Source: Cunninghamia lanceolata (lineage: Eukaryota; Streptophyta; Pinopsida; Cupressales; Cupressaceae). Taken from it: a stretch of DNA of 64,000 bases. The notes under the pieces are model-generated. The model was not told the DNA's origin and did no database searches. It worked only from the letters and a program-made list of their open reading frames with translations. The position numbers were made by a program, and so were the translations under genes. Numbering within the stretch: the first letter of the stretch is position 1; every line of letters starts with the position of its first letter. The stretch covers positions 248,001 to 312,000 of the forward strand of contig BSBN01001757.1 in NCBI GenBank assembly GCA_027924645.1. The letters are read 5' to 3'. Positions 1 to 11,014 of the stretch are shown one piece after another.

Positions 1-483
1 CCTTTCTATCTGCTTTCTTCCTTAGAAACCTCCATTGTGGCAGCTAAAGAGTAGCATGCCCTTGACCCCAGTAAACCTGGGCTTCCACTCCATTAAGGCC
101 TAAACATGAGACTGTATAAGTTCCACCTTGTTCTCTATTCTCCAAAAGCGCCCACTCCCATCAGGATTGAGCTGCATAATCCTCCCCTGGTGATGGAGTG
201 CCCAGTCATCATTACTGAAGTTACTCCTAATTCCTATGCCAAGTCCTTAAAAAATGGCAAGAAAAAACCCTCGGTGTCCATTGGCCCTGAACCCACCACC
301 AAAGCTCTCACCCCCACTTCTCTGGCTACTACCCCAGCCAAAAGAAAAATCCTCCAAGGTAGCCCTTCCCTATCCAGTAAGAAGAAACAGGGAACCCTAG
401 AAGAAGGTTATGACACTGGGTTAAAGCAAGAAGTTGAGTATACATTTTGTGGAAGTCTCCCACGGATGAAAAATACCACCTAG
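1..483 (+). pseudogene. Decayed open frame, N-terminal part (unrecognised)
   Basis: An open frame runs from the window edge and is broken by TAG at 52-54 and TAA at 94-96. The only ATG that opens a clean stretch is at 106, giving 125 codons. The peptide has a Pro/Ile/Val-rich start and then a Lys/Ser/Thr/Pro-rich low-complexity part (KKKPS, AKRK, SSKKK). I see no catalytic motif and recognise no family. The frame ends at 481-483, exactly where a block of GGTACC-type repeats begins. Similar charged sequence resumes at about 1511, so I read both parts as one coding sequence interrupted by inserted repeat DNA. Both upstream stops could be former Gln codons. It could be a LINE ORF1 or a host-derived sequence; neither is supported directly. 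Confidence 0.35.
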
Positions 484-717
484 AACGGGTACCCATTTTG
501 AAAAAAATGGGTACTTGTTTAGGATCGGGCACCCGAAGCAAAATGGGTACCCACTTGAAATGGGTACTTGTTTGAAACAGGTACCCGTTTTCAAATTTTT
601 TTTTTTTTACATGCCAATGGCTAATTTTTTAATTTTTTAGAAACGGGTACCTATTTCTAAAATTTTGAAATTTCAAACCCACCAATTTGCATTGGTTTTA
701 GGCTTAGAAACCCAAGC
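484..717. repeat. Cluster of GGTACC-like motifs
   Basis: At least six copies of a GGGTAC(C/T) core lie between 487 and 655, several within the palindrome-like context ACGGGTACCCGT and separated by A/T runs. The unit is not a strict tandem repeat. The cluster sits directly left of the dispersed repeat at 718-1510 and may belong to the same inserted element, but the second copy of that repeat near 61.9 kb seems to lack it. Confidence 0.5.
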
Positions 718-1510
718 CTTAGCTTTGGACCTGCAACTAGGAGACCATGAAAACAACAAGAGAAAAAACTAGTTTCACCACTATGGCTGACGATTTTTTT
801 TTTAGAATATTTTAACGAAATTAAAACCCATTATAGACCTAAAAGTCTAGTTTTCAAATATATATATTTTTCTACTATTGAACATAAGTTTCTATTTATT
901 ATTTATTTTCCAAACGAACTAACTCATAAACTTGAAAAAACATAGGCTACTATTTTTTTAATAACTTTTATTTTGAAAGTTTCTTAAAAAAAAATTGTCT
1001 GACCAAACTAGACATCATTCTCTATATGATGAAAAAAAAATTTGGTGAATTGATTAGTTTAACTCAAATTATGTTGGTTGTACACGAGGGGTTTGAAAAA
1101 ACACTAATTAGGGCCATTAAAAAATTAATAAAAAAATATATTTATTAAAAAATTACAAAAAATATCGTGACCCAAATTCAACATCCTGAGAATATTTCCA
1201 CAAAAGGAATTAGAAAAATACATTAATTTAGGTCAAATTATATTGTTCGTACACATGCATGCTTTTGCAAAAACTAGGGGACTTTTAAAAAGCCACTTTT
1301 TGTACATCTAATAAAAACCCAACTTGCATCATCTAGGTATTAGAGAAAATTACATATTTAAAAACTAGAAACAAAATGCTACATTTCTTATTTTTACATC
1401 ATCTTAATATTTTATGTGCATGTGCTTCAAATTGTCACTCCAAGTATGAAAAAATTTGAAAAACAGGAAAAACACTTCCACTTTTTGGCCAAAAAGTAAA
1501 CTCATCTTCT
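718..1510 (+). repeat. Dispersed repeat copy A, with terminal palindrome
   Basis: This segment matches the reverse complement of 61165-61960 over almost its whole length. Shared landmarks are a TTTGGACCT box at 727, AAAACCCATTATAGA near 822, TAGTTTTCAAATAT near 849, and a palindromic end centred on TTTTTGGCCAAAAA near 1480-1500. It is AT-rich and has no open frame. It interrupts the coding-like sequence 1-483 / 1511-2299. The class is unknown. A hairpin near one end recalls Helitron 3' ends, but I cannot show the TC start or CTRR end. Confidence 0.6.
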
Positions 1511-2299
1511 TGCACCTACCCCACTGTTAGTGAGATTATGACCGCTAAGGCTACCCTGGTAGTTGAGGAGGTTAGTACTGATGAAGATACTAGGGATTTA
1601 GATAGTGCTAAGGATGAGGTTTACACCCCCACTAACAGAAAAACTCATATTCCTACTACCAGGAGGTCGTCTAGGCTCACCGCTATACTGGCCTCCATGC
1701 CCAAGGGGAAAGCTACAGTGATGGTGAAGGAAGAAGTTGAGGTGATGCTGGAAGAGGACCAACCTGAGGGCAAGAGCACTAAGGTTATTGTGGAAATACA
1801 GGGAGAAGAAGACTCCGATGATGAAAATAGGAAGGGTTCTGCTGAGCTTTAGGGGTCGGGGTCTTGGGCCATTATCAAGACGGACATAGTGGTGGAGGAG
1901 ACTAAATAGATGGGTGGTGATGTTTCGGTTAACAAAGGTAACAAGATTGAGGTGTTGGAAGCTAGTGAAGAGGGCCCCAGGAATTTCCTGGACTTTAATG
2001 TGCAGGGTTCGGATACTGACAGCTCGAAGGAAAAGATAAAAGAGACTGCTAAGAAGAAGAAAGGTGCTAAAAACAAAAAGGACAGGCTAAAGATACTCTA
2101 GAGGCTAGGATGACTCATCTAGAGCAGAAATTTAACACCCTGGCCAAATTCTCGGCCAGAGTCATGCACATGTTGGCCACAACTCTATTGGCTCTCCAGA
2201 AGATGGTTCCCAAGGGACCAAAGAAGACAAACAAAAAGATGAAAGAGTACGAGGACATGCTCTAGTTCATAGTTGATAATTGGGACAAGATGTTCATGT
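1511..2299 (+). pseudogene. Decayed open frame, C-terminal part (acidic/basic, coiled coil)
   Basis: From 1523 to 2101 one frame is open except for TAG/TAG stops at 1850-1852 and 1907-1909. After a shift near 2100 a second frame continues to a stop at 2297-2299. The peptide alternates acidic runs (EEVEVMLEEDQ, GEEDSDDENRK) with basic runs (RRSSRLT, KKKKGAKNKK). Its last 65 residues look helical (THLEQKFNTLAKF). The composition resembles a nuclear or chromatin-associated linker, or the tail of a retroelement ORF1. I do not recognise a family. It appears to be the other half of the frame ending at 483. Confidence 0.35.
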
Positions 2300-2561
2300 A
2301 GCCTTTGGAGGCTTGGTGCTACTCTGCTATTGGTTTGTGGTTGGTCTATTGTTTCTATGGCATCTAGTATCTTAAGTCTTTTGTTTATTTCCTAGAATTG
2401 TTGTCTTTTTGTTACGAAGCATAAACTTTAATGGTTTGTTCTAAACTGTTTGAGTTTTGGTGAGCCTCTATTGGCTATTTTGTCATGGGATCGGCACCCT
2501 TTTTTGCTTCTTGTCTAATAAAAAACAATAGAATGGATAAAATCACATAATAATCTAAACC
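2300..2561. other. Non-coding, 3'-UTR-like sequence
   Basis: T-rich sequence follows the decayed frame. It carries GGGATCGGCACCC near 2487 and AATAAAAAAC near 2518, which looks like a transcript 3' end. Plant LINEs often end in such a T-rich trailer with an A-rich tail, so 1-2525 could be a LINE-like remnant, but no reverse transcriptase is present. Confidence 0.25.
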
Positions 2562-2960
2562 TATATCCTCTTAGGTTCCTTGACTGCATTACCCACAAAT
2601 CAAGATTACAAGAAACAAAGGTTACGTAAAGAGATACAAACAGAGATACATCGCAATTTATAAATACATGATAAGAGATTTTTTTAAACAAGAACAAGAC
2701 ATCTCTCATGCATTACAAACAATTATAGTAAGAACCATAAGGTCATCCCTAGTATAGTGGAAAAACATTCTTTGCTCCAGTTATCTGCTCAATTAACAGA
2801 CCTATATCTGTGCATGTAAAAGTGAACATTAGTTTCACAAAGATTATCAATAAACATAAAAAAGAACTATATACTAGCCTAAGGCCCTAAAAGGTTGACC
2901 TAATGTCTCTGGGGGCTCATGATGGCCTTGCCTACGTATGTGTAGTGCAGAGACTTTGTA
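2562..2960 (+). repeat. Dispersed repeat, copy 1 of 2
   Basis: This matches 20600-20960 in the same orientation, starting from a shared CACAAATCAAGATTACAAG and ending near a shared GCAGAGAC. Differences are scattered substitutions and short indels. There is no coding capacity. It may be part of the LTR or body of an unidentified element. Confidence 0.65.
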
Positions 2961-3250
2961 GTTTGAAACAACTATTTTTTCAACCATAAAGTCAACTTAG
3001 ATACAATATCTCAAAAGGGATGATATATTAATTTCTAGAGTATAATTCAAGATCTAGAAAGCACAATAACTTCATTCATTGAGACATTCACAATCACATG
3101 AAAGATAATCATCATTTCAAGGAAATATTAATCAAACTTAATTCCATTATTCACCAACTATTGTTTTATTATTCAATCAAGCTGAAACCACTTCCCATTA
3201 GTCAATAAATCTCTAACTAGAACAATAATCAATTTTATCTTTTTAAGAAC
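2961..3250. other. AT-rich spacer
   Basis: No open frame or recognisable repeat was seen between the dispersed repeat and the left LTR. Confidence 0.4.
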
Positions 3251-4935
3251 TATAGAGTAACTCTACATTTTGTTTTAGTTTCAGTAGTGTTGTGATAAAA
3301 GTTATAGTGGCTTATTATATTTGTGTCTTTGTGTTTCTGTGCGCGGGTCGCACCAAGTGTCAAAGCTACAACAATAGAACAAAGCATCAAGTTTTATGCG
3401 GAGGTTGCCACGTGTTACCTTCTTTTTATGTGGAGTGGCCACGTATTGCGTAACATCTTTTGTTACATTTTGTTTCAATCTTGCAGAAGGTGCCATGTGT
3501 TGCTAGCAGAAGCAGTCTCAAAAAGTTTATTTTCTTGCTATATGTTTGCGGGTGCCGCTGTGTGTCCTTTTGAGTTTTATGCAGATGATGCCGCATGTCC
3601 CTTTTCAAAATTTATATTGATATTAGTATATATATGGTGGGCCATGATTTAAAGATAGTTTCAAGCTCATGGGAGGTGCCACGTGGTGATAGCAGAGAAA
3701 GGGTTACTTTATTCATAATCTTCTTGTAGTAGAAACATTTTGATTCACAGTTGCAGCGGAACGCGACAAGTTTTAGCTTCCGAAGGATCCTTCAAAAGTT
3801 TTATAAGTTTCAACTGTGTCATCAGAGGTTGCCACATATCTAGCTTGTTTGTTGCAGGTGCCACCATCTGTCGTAGTTTATTTCTTATGTGGGTAATGAG
3901 TTATGAATGCAGTGTGTCCCATTGATATTGTGTCTCAGTTTCTAAGTGAAGCAGGTTGTGACAGATGTCACAACCGAAGGTGCTCGGGTATAAAGACACA
4001 ATTTTTAAGTGCTTGACGGGGTAGGACACGTATCATTTTGAAGGCTACGAAGTGCAACAAGTGGTTGTTTCCTATGAATTTCTTTAAAGGAAAAAGAGTT
4101 TCTAAGTATATGCAGATGCTGCCATCTATCATAATTTCTTTTGAGAATTAAGTGTGCGGGTGTCGCCATGTGTCTTAGTCTCGATACAGTTAGTGTGCCA
4201 CATAATATTACACCCCAGCCAATGAGCATGTAGGAAGGATGGCCATTGCAAATTTAGAAGATCATAACTGCCATGGACTTTTAGTAATCTTCAGTTCTAT
4301 TTGGCCATTGAAGATTCGGGTTGTTGCATGCAATCTTGGGTTAAGTCTATGATTATAAATATGTAGAATTTGTAATAAAATAAGGGACTTTTACTTTTTG
4401 GGAACAAGTTTTCAATTATAAATTTGTAAAAGATCTAATAGAAGATCCGGAGACTTTGTTGTGACCAGTTTATGTCATTTTGCTTTTATTTTGTTGTTCT
4501 TGATAAGATAGTCGATATAGCTGTGCATGTTTTTGTGCCTTTTATGTTGCTGGAAGATCAATAAGAACTCTATTCTATGCCTTGGTTGATATCATCTATG
4601 TCTTTGCAAAGTTGTCTAGTTATAAGCCTTTGATAATATTCATTATTTCTATTTATGTTGATCATGCAGTATCTACTCTTTAATATAACTATATCTTGAG
4701 AATAGCTTCATTGTGCTTGAATTGAAGGAGTACTTTTTACTGATGCACATCACCATAAATTAGATTTTCTTATTGTATCAGTAATCATGTTTATCTCTTT
4801 CCCTTTACTCAAAAATCGATTGAAATAGGAAGAGCTAGCTTCTTTAAAATCTGGAGGTTGTTTCAAGTAGCAAGTCTTACATTCTTGAAACTTCCCATGT
4901 TGGTTTTGGAGCCTGTGCAATTTTATACATCAACA
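3251..4935 (+). repeat. 5' LTR of the gypsy element
   Basis: It begins TATAGAGTAACTCTAC (the right copy has TGTAGAG, so the TG start has mutated) and ends TATACATCAACA. It aligns with 15391-17141 throughout. TG...CA ends are canonical. AAGAAC precedes both copies (3245-3250 and 15385-15390), so the true left edge could lie a few bases earlier. Confidence 0.85.
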
Positions 4936-4940
4936 TTTTT

Positions 4941-4958
4941 TGGCATGCTCAATGGGAC
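4941..4958 (+). other. Candidate primer-binding site
   Basis: TGGCATGCTCAATGGGAC starts five bases after the 5' LTR, the usual place for a tRNA primer site, and begins with TGG, which pairs with the tRNA CCA end. I cannot assign the tRNA species with confidence. Confidence 0.5.
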
Positions 4959-4985
4959 CTTTCTTGAAGTTCCTATCAAGATCAT

Positions 4986-6950
4986 ATGAGCCATAGAGTG
5001 ACAAGGAGCCAGAGCTATGGACCTACGAAAAGAGCTCAATCTACTACTAATTTGGGCATTCTTTTACCACCATTAGTAACTACTCCAAGGAGAAGAGTGA
5101 ATCAGGTTGCAGTAACACAAGGGACAAATATGGGAGCACCTATACCTCCAAGGAACTATTCAAATTGGAACATCGGCAGTCCTCTCATTCTCCCAGTACC
5201 ACCAGCCACTTGGTATCCTATTCCAGCCAATGCTTTAAAGGTTCTACCTAAGTTCAGTGGAGAATATTTCAAGACACCTGGGGAACATCTATAAGATGTA
5301 TCTAATGTGTGTGCAATGCATGTTATTACTAAACAGAATGTGGTAATAAGATGACTAGTGGCTTCTTTTAAAGGAAAGGCTCTAGATTAGTATAGATCTC
5401 TCACTCCAAATACAATATCTACATGGGATTAGCTTGGTGATGCTTTCTTTGCAAGATTTGAAGAGAAAGGTGATAAATATTCCCTACTGCACCAATTAAT
5501 CACTATCAAAAGGGCACCACAAGAAGCCATGATTGATTTTAACTCAAGATTTCAAAATACCTCAGATAGAATTCCTACTACAGAAAGACCATTATCAGGT
5601 ATGGCTATTGTGTTCTACCTTAAAGCTTTTAATTCTGATATATCAATAATGATTCAGTCCCTAGGAGGCCAAACATTGCTAGAAGCATATGAGTTAGTTG
5701 TCAAGGATGAAAACAACTTGATAGATGCTGGAAAATTGCCCCCAAGGCCTCCTATGCCCATGTTCCCAGAAATCTCCCTACCTTTACGACAAGAAGCTCT
5801 GAATCTTGCAGTTCCACCTGTGTCCATGTAATCACTCCCAATACCTCAACAACCTGCTATGGCAACTACCTCTACTCAACCATCTGAAATGGATGATGTC
5901 AAGAATATTCTAAGGACCTTTTCAAATGAGATAATTAACCTAAAGAGATAACAAAATCCCTATTCAAAGCCAACTTATCAAGGTTTCTAATGCAATAGAC
6001 CCCCTTTTTAGCTAAATCAATATCAACGTCCTCAAAGGCAAAATAATCCTCAGCCTTCAAACCAGTTGGTTTCAGTCCCTACACCTCTACAAACTATTCC
6101 TCATAATCCCAAGAGAGAAATAGTTCCAGGACAAAATAACTTAGCAAAAGACACAAATGCCTGGTGCTTTCCCTACAACAATGCCCATATGCCCAGAGAT
6201 TGTCCCAGAGGTAATTTGCAGCAAAAGATAGCAGAACAAAGAAGGTTAGAAGGATAATTCCTAACATCTAATTCTCCACCATATCAGTCTCCTGGTGTCC
6301 AAAACGTAGTAATGGTTGCCCAAATGCAAGGGATGTCTATACAACAAGAAGAGGAAATAGCTCTTAAACATGCCCTATTTTCATGGATTGAAGAGGAAGA
6401 TTCGGTGTTCTTGAATAAGGCATCCACTTCAAAGAAACCATTGGTGTAGTCAAACTATTATACCAGATCAAAGAGGAGAATGATGGAGCACCCTGAAGTC
6501 ACAAATAATGAGATTATCGAAACTCCTCCATTTCAAAATCATCACAATCCAATCTCTAGGCAAGAAGTACCCCAGTTGGTGCAGAATCAAGTAGCCTAGA
6601 GTCAAATGCTAGAAAAGACAAGGTACCCTTATTATCAAAAGACACAAGCATTAGGACCTGTGAACGTGGTGGACTAGCTGAAAAGAACTCCAGAACATGT
6701 ATCAATCTGGGATATGTTAGCTATTCCCAAGCAGAAGACACTGTTACAAGAAGCTCTGCAAGGTCAAAAGGCCTCTAAATACACCAGTGCTAAAGAAGGA
6801 GCTACTGATAAAGGGAATGTCCAATCTAAAGATGCCATACCTCTACAAACAACAACTCTATTGAACAATGCATTTAAGGTAGGTAAATCTAAACTAGGTC
6901 CATTTTATCTAACTTTTATAGTTGGGAAAAATTGTTGCATAATGCGATGA
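4986..6950 (+). pseudogene. gag: gag region of the gypsy element
   Basis: One frame runs from ATG 4986 to about 6950, interrupted by many stops (for example 5292-5294, 5829-5831, 6255-6257). The first 100 residues are Pro-rich with basic patches. A capsid-like segment follows at 5230-5720 (LPKFSGEY, FNSRFQNT, FYLKAFNSD), matching the retrotransposon gag layout. At 6154-6195 lies a zinc-knuckle remnant, WCFPYNNAHMPRDCP, in which one Cys is replaced by Tyr. The rest is Gln/Asn/Pro-rich. The product would form the particle shell and bind RNA. Nearly all stops sit where Gln or Arg codons are plausible, so decay is by C-to-T change. Confidence 0.75.
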
Positions 6951-7225
6951 TAGATTCTAGAGTCAGTACTACAGTAATGCCAAAGTAGATAGCAGATGAT
7001 TTAAAGATAAAGTATGAGCCACTTACCAGAGGGGTCATGTAGTTGGATGGAAAGTCTATTCAAACTATAGGAAAAATTAAACAACTTCCATTATAACTAT
7101 ATACTTGTCCCAATATAACTGTCAATCAGGATGTGGTAGTCATAGATATTCCCCCTATATTTGGTTTATGTCTATCCAGAGATTTCATGGACAAAATAGG
7201 AGGTTACATGTCACTAGATTGGTAA
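6930..7225 (+). pseudogene. Aspartic protease region of the gypsy element
   Basis: The frame changes near 6930. The peptide IDSRVSTTVMP resembles the retropepsin active site (DSG/A followed by S/T, then I/V-P) with Gly replaced by Arg. About 80 residues later PPIFGLCLSRDFMDKIGG matches the flap/C-terminal part usually seen as LLGRPWL or the like in Tat-type proteases. At least four stops interrupt it. Its position between gag and pol supports the call. The changed Gly would inactivate the enzyme. Confidence 0.6.
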
Positions 7226-7420
7226 CACCTAATCTTAAGAACTAAGTATGGGACAAAGATGAAAGTATTGTCTAAGCCATTATCTAAAGACCATATCACC
7301 AATGAACCAACCCCAAAAATAGAAGCATTCCATGCCATGATGAATAAGGAGGAAAGAGTCTTTGTTGAAGAATTAGGTGACTAGACTGAACATGACCAAT
7401 AAGAAGAAGAGAAAAATTAG

Positions 7421-8079
7421 TTGTTGACCATGATGCAGAGTGATCCTTATGGAAACTATGACTCTACTAGTCTAGGCACTTATGTTATTTTTGAAGAAGA
7501 CAAAGAAATTCTAAATATTATAAGGAAAGAAGTATCAGAAAGTGGAGAATCTGAAGGAAACTTAGAAATCTGGATCTTAAATTTTGATGGGACTAGGAGC
7601 AAGAATGGTGCTAGTGTAGGTATTTGCCTTACTACCCCAAATGGTGAGAAAATTCTAAGAGCCATTCATTTTCAATTCACCTGTACCAATAATGATGCTA
7701 AATACATGAATCTTTGGTGCATGGACTCATGTTGGCCAAGAAAAAGGGAATTAAGAATCTGATAGTGAGAGGAGACTCAGAACTAGTGGTGAAACAAATC
7801 AAAGAGAAAGCAATAGCTAAAAATGTAAGAATGAGGTCCTATCGACACAGGATTTGGGATCTGATAGATAGCTTTGATGCTTTCAATATTTAGGTAGTGC
7901 CCAGAGCCCAAAATTTAGAAGTAGATAGAATGGCACAAATTGGTTCACAATTTGACCTAGTAAATGATCTATTAGTTAACAATGAGTTAGTTAAGGTTAT
8001 AGTAAGACCAACAATTCAAGACAATGATCAAAATTGGCAAGTTTTTGATAGTGATCTTCAAGTACTATCATTTTTATAG
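7421..8079 (+). pseudogene. Extra RNase H-like domain located upstream of RT
   Basis: Residues from 7558 read WILNFDGTRSKNGAS, then TNNDAKY. After a one-base shift near 7715 they continue HGLMLAKKKGIKNLIVRGDS, ELVVKQIKEK, YRHRIWDLID and NLEVDRMAQ. These are the four blocks of the plant/archaeal-type RNase HI fold: FDG (first Asp), NNxAEY (Glu), GDSELVV (Asp) and the final Asp before the helical end. The catalytic Glu is Lys here (DAKY). In Tat elements an additional RNase H of this type is known. In Ogre and Retand it lies after the regular RNase H, whereas here it lies between protease and RT. A TAG at 7891-7893 also breaks it. Confidence 0.8.
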
Positions 8080-8088
8080 CAATTAGGG

Positions 8089-9150
8089 GAGATTGCTGAC
8101 TAGTTACACCCCAAAATTGAGGAAGCATATGGTGATCAAGTTATCCAATTAAGGTTGAATAAACTCCCTAAAGGACTGATTGCTCTAGAAAATTTGTTTG
8201 ACCCAAAAGATGCAAGCCTAGAGAATAGGAGGTTTAAGGCAAATAAGGAGGATTATTCTAAAATTCAAGTTAGTGAAGGGAGAAAGTTAAAAATAGGTAA
8301 TGCTACAACCCAAGAGGAAAAAGAGAGGTTGATTGCTTTATGTGACAAATATGATAGGGTGATTGCTTGGACCTATGAGGACCTCCATGGCTATAATAGA
8401 GATATCATCCAGCACACCATAGAGCTTACTGAAGGATCTAAACCAGTCCGACAGAAGCAAAGGCCAGTGAGTCCTAGAATTGAACCCTTAATGGTGGATG
8501 AACTACAAAAGCTCTTGGAATCAAAGATTATTTTCCCAATTAAGCATTTAACCTAGGTGTCAAACCTAGTGCCTGTAAGAAAGAAGAATGGTGACATAAG
8601 ATTCTATGTAGATTTCAAGGATCTGAATAAAGCATCTTTGAAAGATCATTATCCCCTACCTTCTATGGAACAAATTTTACAGACTGTGGCTAGGTCAGAA
8701 AGGTTTTCCATGCTTGATGGTTTCTTAGGATACAATTAGATTTGGTTAGCAGATGAAGATTAGCATAAGACAATGTTCACTACAAAGTGGGGAACATTTG
8801 CATATGCTAAGATGCCCTTTGGTCTTTTGAATGTTGGAGCTACTTTTCAGTGTGCAATTGATGTAGCATTTGGGGAGCTTATAAATATGATCATTCTAAG
8901 ATGACCTAATTATTTCTTCTAAGAATGCCAGAGATCATTTTTACCATTTAGAGGTTGTTTTCAAGAAATGTCAAGAGTTCAGGATCTCTCTAAATCCTAA
9001 GAAATGTATCTTTGTTGTGCCTCAGGGTAAACTTCTAGGACACATAGTGTTAAAGGAAGGGGTTTCCACTGATCTAGAGAGGGTCACAACTATAATGAAT
9101 CTATCTTTGCTAGTTAACAAGAAAGCAGTTCAATCCTTTTTAGGGAAAAT
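8089..9150 (+). pseudogene. Reverse transcriptase of the gypsy element
   Basis: The domain begins about 8155. Clear RT blocks follow in order: IQHTIELTEGSKPVRQKQRP, VPVRKKNGDIRFYVDFKDLN, PLPSMEQIL, FSMLDGFLGYN, and KMPFGLLNVGATFQ. A frameshift falls at the catalytic YxDD box: IIL in one frame, DDLIISS from 8900 in the next. Then LNPKKCIFVV and LLGHIV complete the palm and thumb. Stops occur at 8554-8556, 8737-8739 and others, several where Gln is expected (after GYN, for example). The enzyme copied element RNA into DNA; this copy cannot. Confidence 0.9.
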
Positions 9151-9681
9151 TAACTTTGTCAGCTAATTTATATCTGATTTTGTAGGTCTAATTAGACCAA
9201 TGGCATTGTTTCTTAAAAAAGATCTAGTTTTCAAATGGACTACAGAAGGAAGACATGCTTTTGAAGAGGTCAAGAGATCCATTTCAACAGCCCCAGTACT
9301 TAGAAACCTGGATTTCTCTAAACCTTTTATAATGTATGTGTATGGGGGAGAATTCAGCGTTGCTGCTATTCTAACTCAGAAAGATGATCAAGAGGAAGGA
9401 GAGCATCCAATAGCTTTCTTCTCCAGAACTCTCAGGAAGTATGAGTCAAGATATAATTTTGTAGAGAAACAAGCATATGCCATGGTAAAATCCCTTAAAA
9501 AATTTAGACATTTGGTAACAGGAAATAAAATTATGATATTAGTGGCTCACCCCAGTGTAAGAGAATATATTATGGAGGGTGAGATCACTGAGAAAAGAGC
9601 CAATTGGATAACAAAGATTTTAGAATATGATGTAGAACACCCGCCAAGTTGCTCAGAGGCCAAGGACTGTGCCAATACATG
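9151..9681 (+). pseudogene. RNase H domain next to RT
   Basis: In frame with the distal RT part, from 9200: LVFKWTTEGRHAFEEVKRSI, TAPVLRNLDFSKPFIMYVYG, SVAAILTQ, HPIAFFSRTLRKYESRYN, VEKQAYAMVKSLKKFRHLV. This is the usual connection/RNase H module of Ty3/gypsy polyproteins. The first catalytic Asp (normally YxDAS) reads YVYGGEFS, so the active site is altered. The 160-codon stretch is otherwise open and ends at 9680-9682. Confidence 0.85.
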
Positions 9682-9793
9682 ACCCAAGATATAGAAAGAT
9701 CAGTGTCTGAAGAAACAAAAAATGAAAATGTGTTGACACTCCAAGAGGTTGACCAAGATTCTTGGGTCAGAGATAGGATACAGTTTATGAAAC

Positions 9794-11014
9794 TTGTATG
9801 GGGTGTTTCCAAATGAACTCTCCCATGATACGAAAAGGTACTATAGGCAACAAGGAATCCATTTTGTATTAATTGATCAGATCTTATTTAGAAGGAATAC
9901 TGATGGTATACTCTTAAGATGTATAGAGAAGAATGAAGCTCAAAGAATATTACATGAATTGCATCATGGAGCCTCAAGTGGACATTTTTCAACAAGGACT
10001 ACTACAATCAAAGTGACACAAGCCAGATATTTCTGGCCCACTCTATTTACAGATTGCCATCAGATGGTTAAGGAATGCCAGGCTTGCCAGTTTTATACTG
10101 GCAAGAGGAGAAATGCAGCAATACCTCTAAGTCCCATAGTTATGGATGAATCCTTTGCTCAATGGGGTTTGGATTTTATTGGCATGATCAATCCAATATC
10201 AAATTTGGGACACAAATGGATTCTTATAGCAACTGATTACTTTACCAGGTGGAATGAAGCAGTACCACTTAAAGAGGCAATAGAAAAGGTCATACTAGAA
10301 TTTTTAGAAGGCATAACTTCTCGGTTTGGTCCTCCTTCTACCATCATATTAGATAATGCTAAAGCATTTTTGGGAACTAAATTATCTAAATTTGCTTTAA
10401 TAAATGGGATATATTTTAAGACTTCTTCAAATTATTACCCACAAGGTAATGGTTTGGCAGAGTCCATTAACAAGAACCTTATCAGACTCATAAAAAGGAT
10501 AGGGACTAATTATCAGAGAGAGTGGCATAAGTTACTTAATACATCGCTATGGGTTGACAGGATCACACCAAAGCAAGTAACTAAAATGTCTCCCTATGAG
10601 TTGGTTTATAGTAAACCTATAGTAATGCCACTAAGTTTAGATATTCCTGCTTCACAGCTATTGAAGAAGATAGAAATTGAGGAAAATAGCTCAATGCAAG
10701 TTAGACTTGCTGAGCTATTGGAAGTCCAAGAAAAGAGAGAAAAGGCACATGAATCTGTAATGAAACATTAGAAAATGGTTAAGAATTGGTTTGACAAGAA
10801 GACTTCTAATCCCATTTTTTAAGTTGGCTCTCTGGTATTGAAGTGGGATGAAAGAGCTGCTAAGCTGGGTCGACACAACAAATTTGAATCATTATGGACA
10901 GGCCCTTATAAGGTTCGTTCTTGCAAGCAACAAAATTCATTTGAGCTGGAAACCATGAATGGAGAACCTGAAGAGATTCTGGTAAATGGGATCTTTCTGA
11001 AACATTTCACCTAA
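9794..11014 (+). pseudogene. Integrase of the gypsy element
   Basis: The frame is open for 325 codons, then a TAG at 10769-10771 and a TAA near 10820, and ends at 11012-11014. The zinc-binding HHCC module is intact (HELHHGASSGHFS ... CQACQFY). The catalytic triad is visible: Asp in GLDFIG, Asp in ILDNAKAF and Glu in GLAESINK. The C-terminal domain has VLKWDERAAKLGRH and FESLWTGPYKV, the GPF/Y-type motif. No chromodomain follows, which fits the Tat/Athila side of Ty3/gypsy. This is the least damaged part of the element. Confidence 0.92.
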
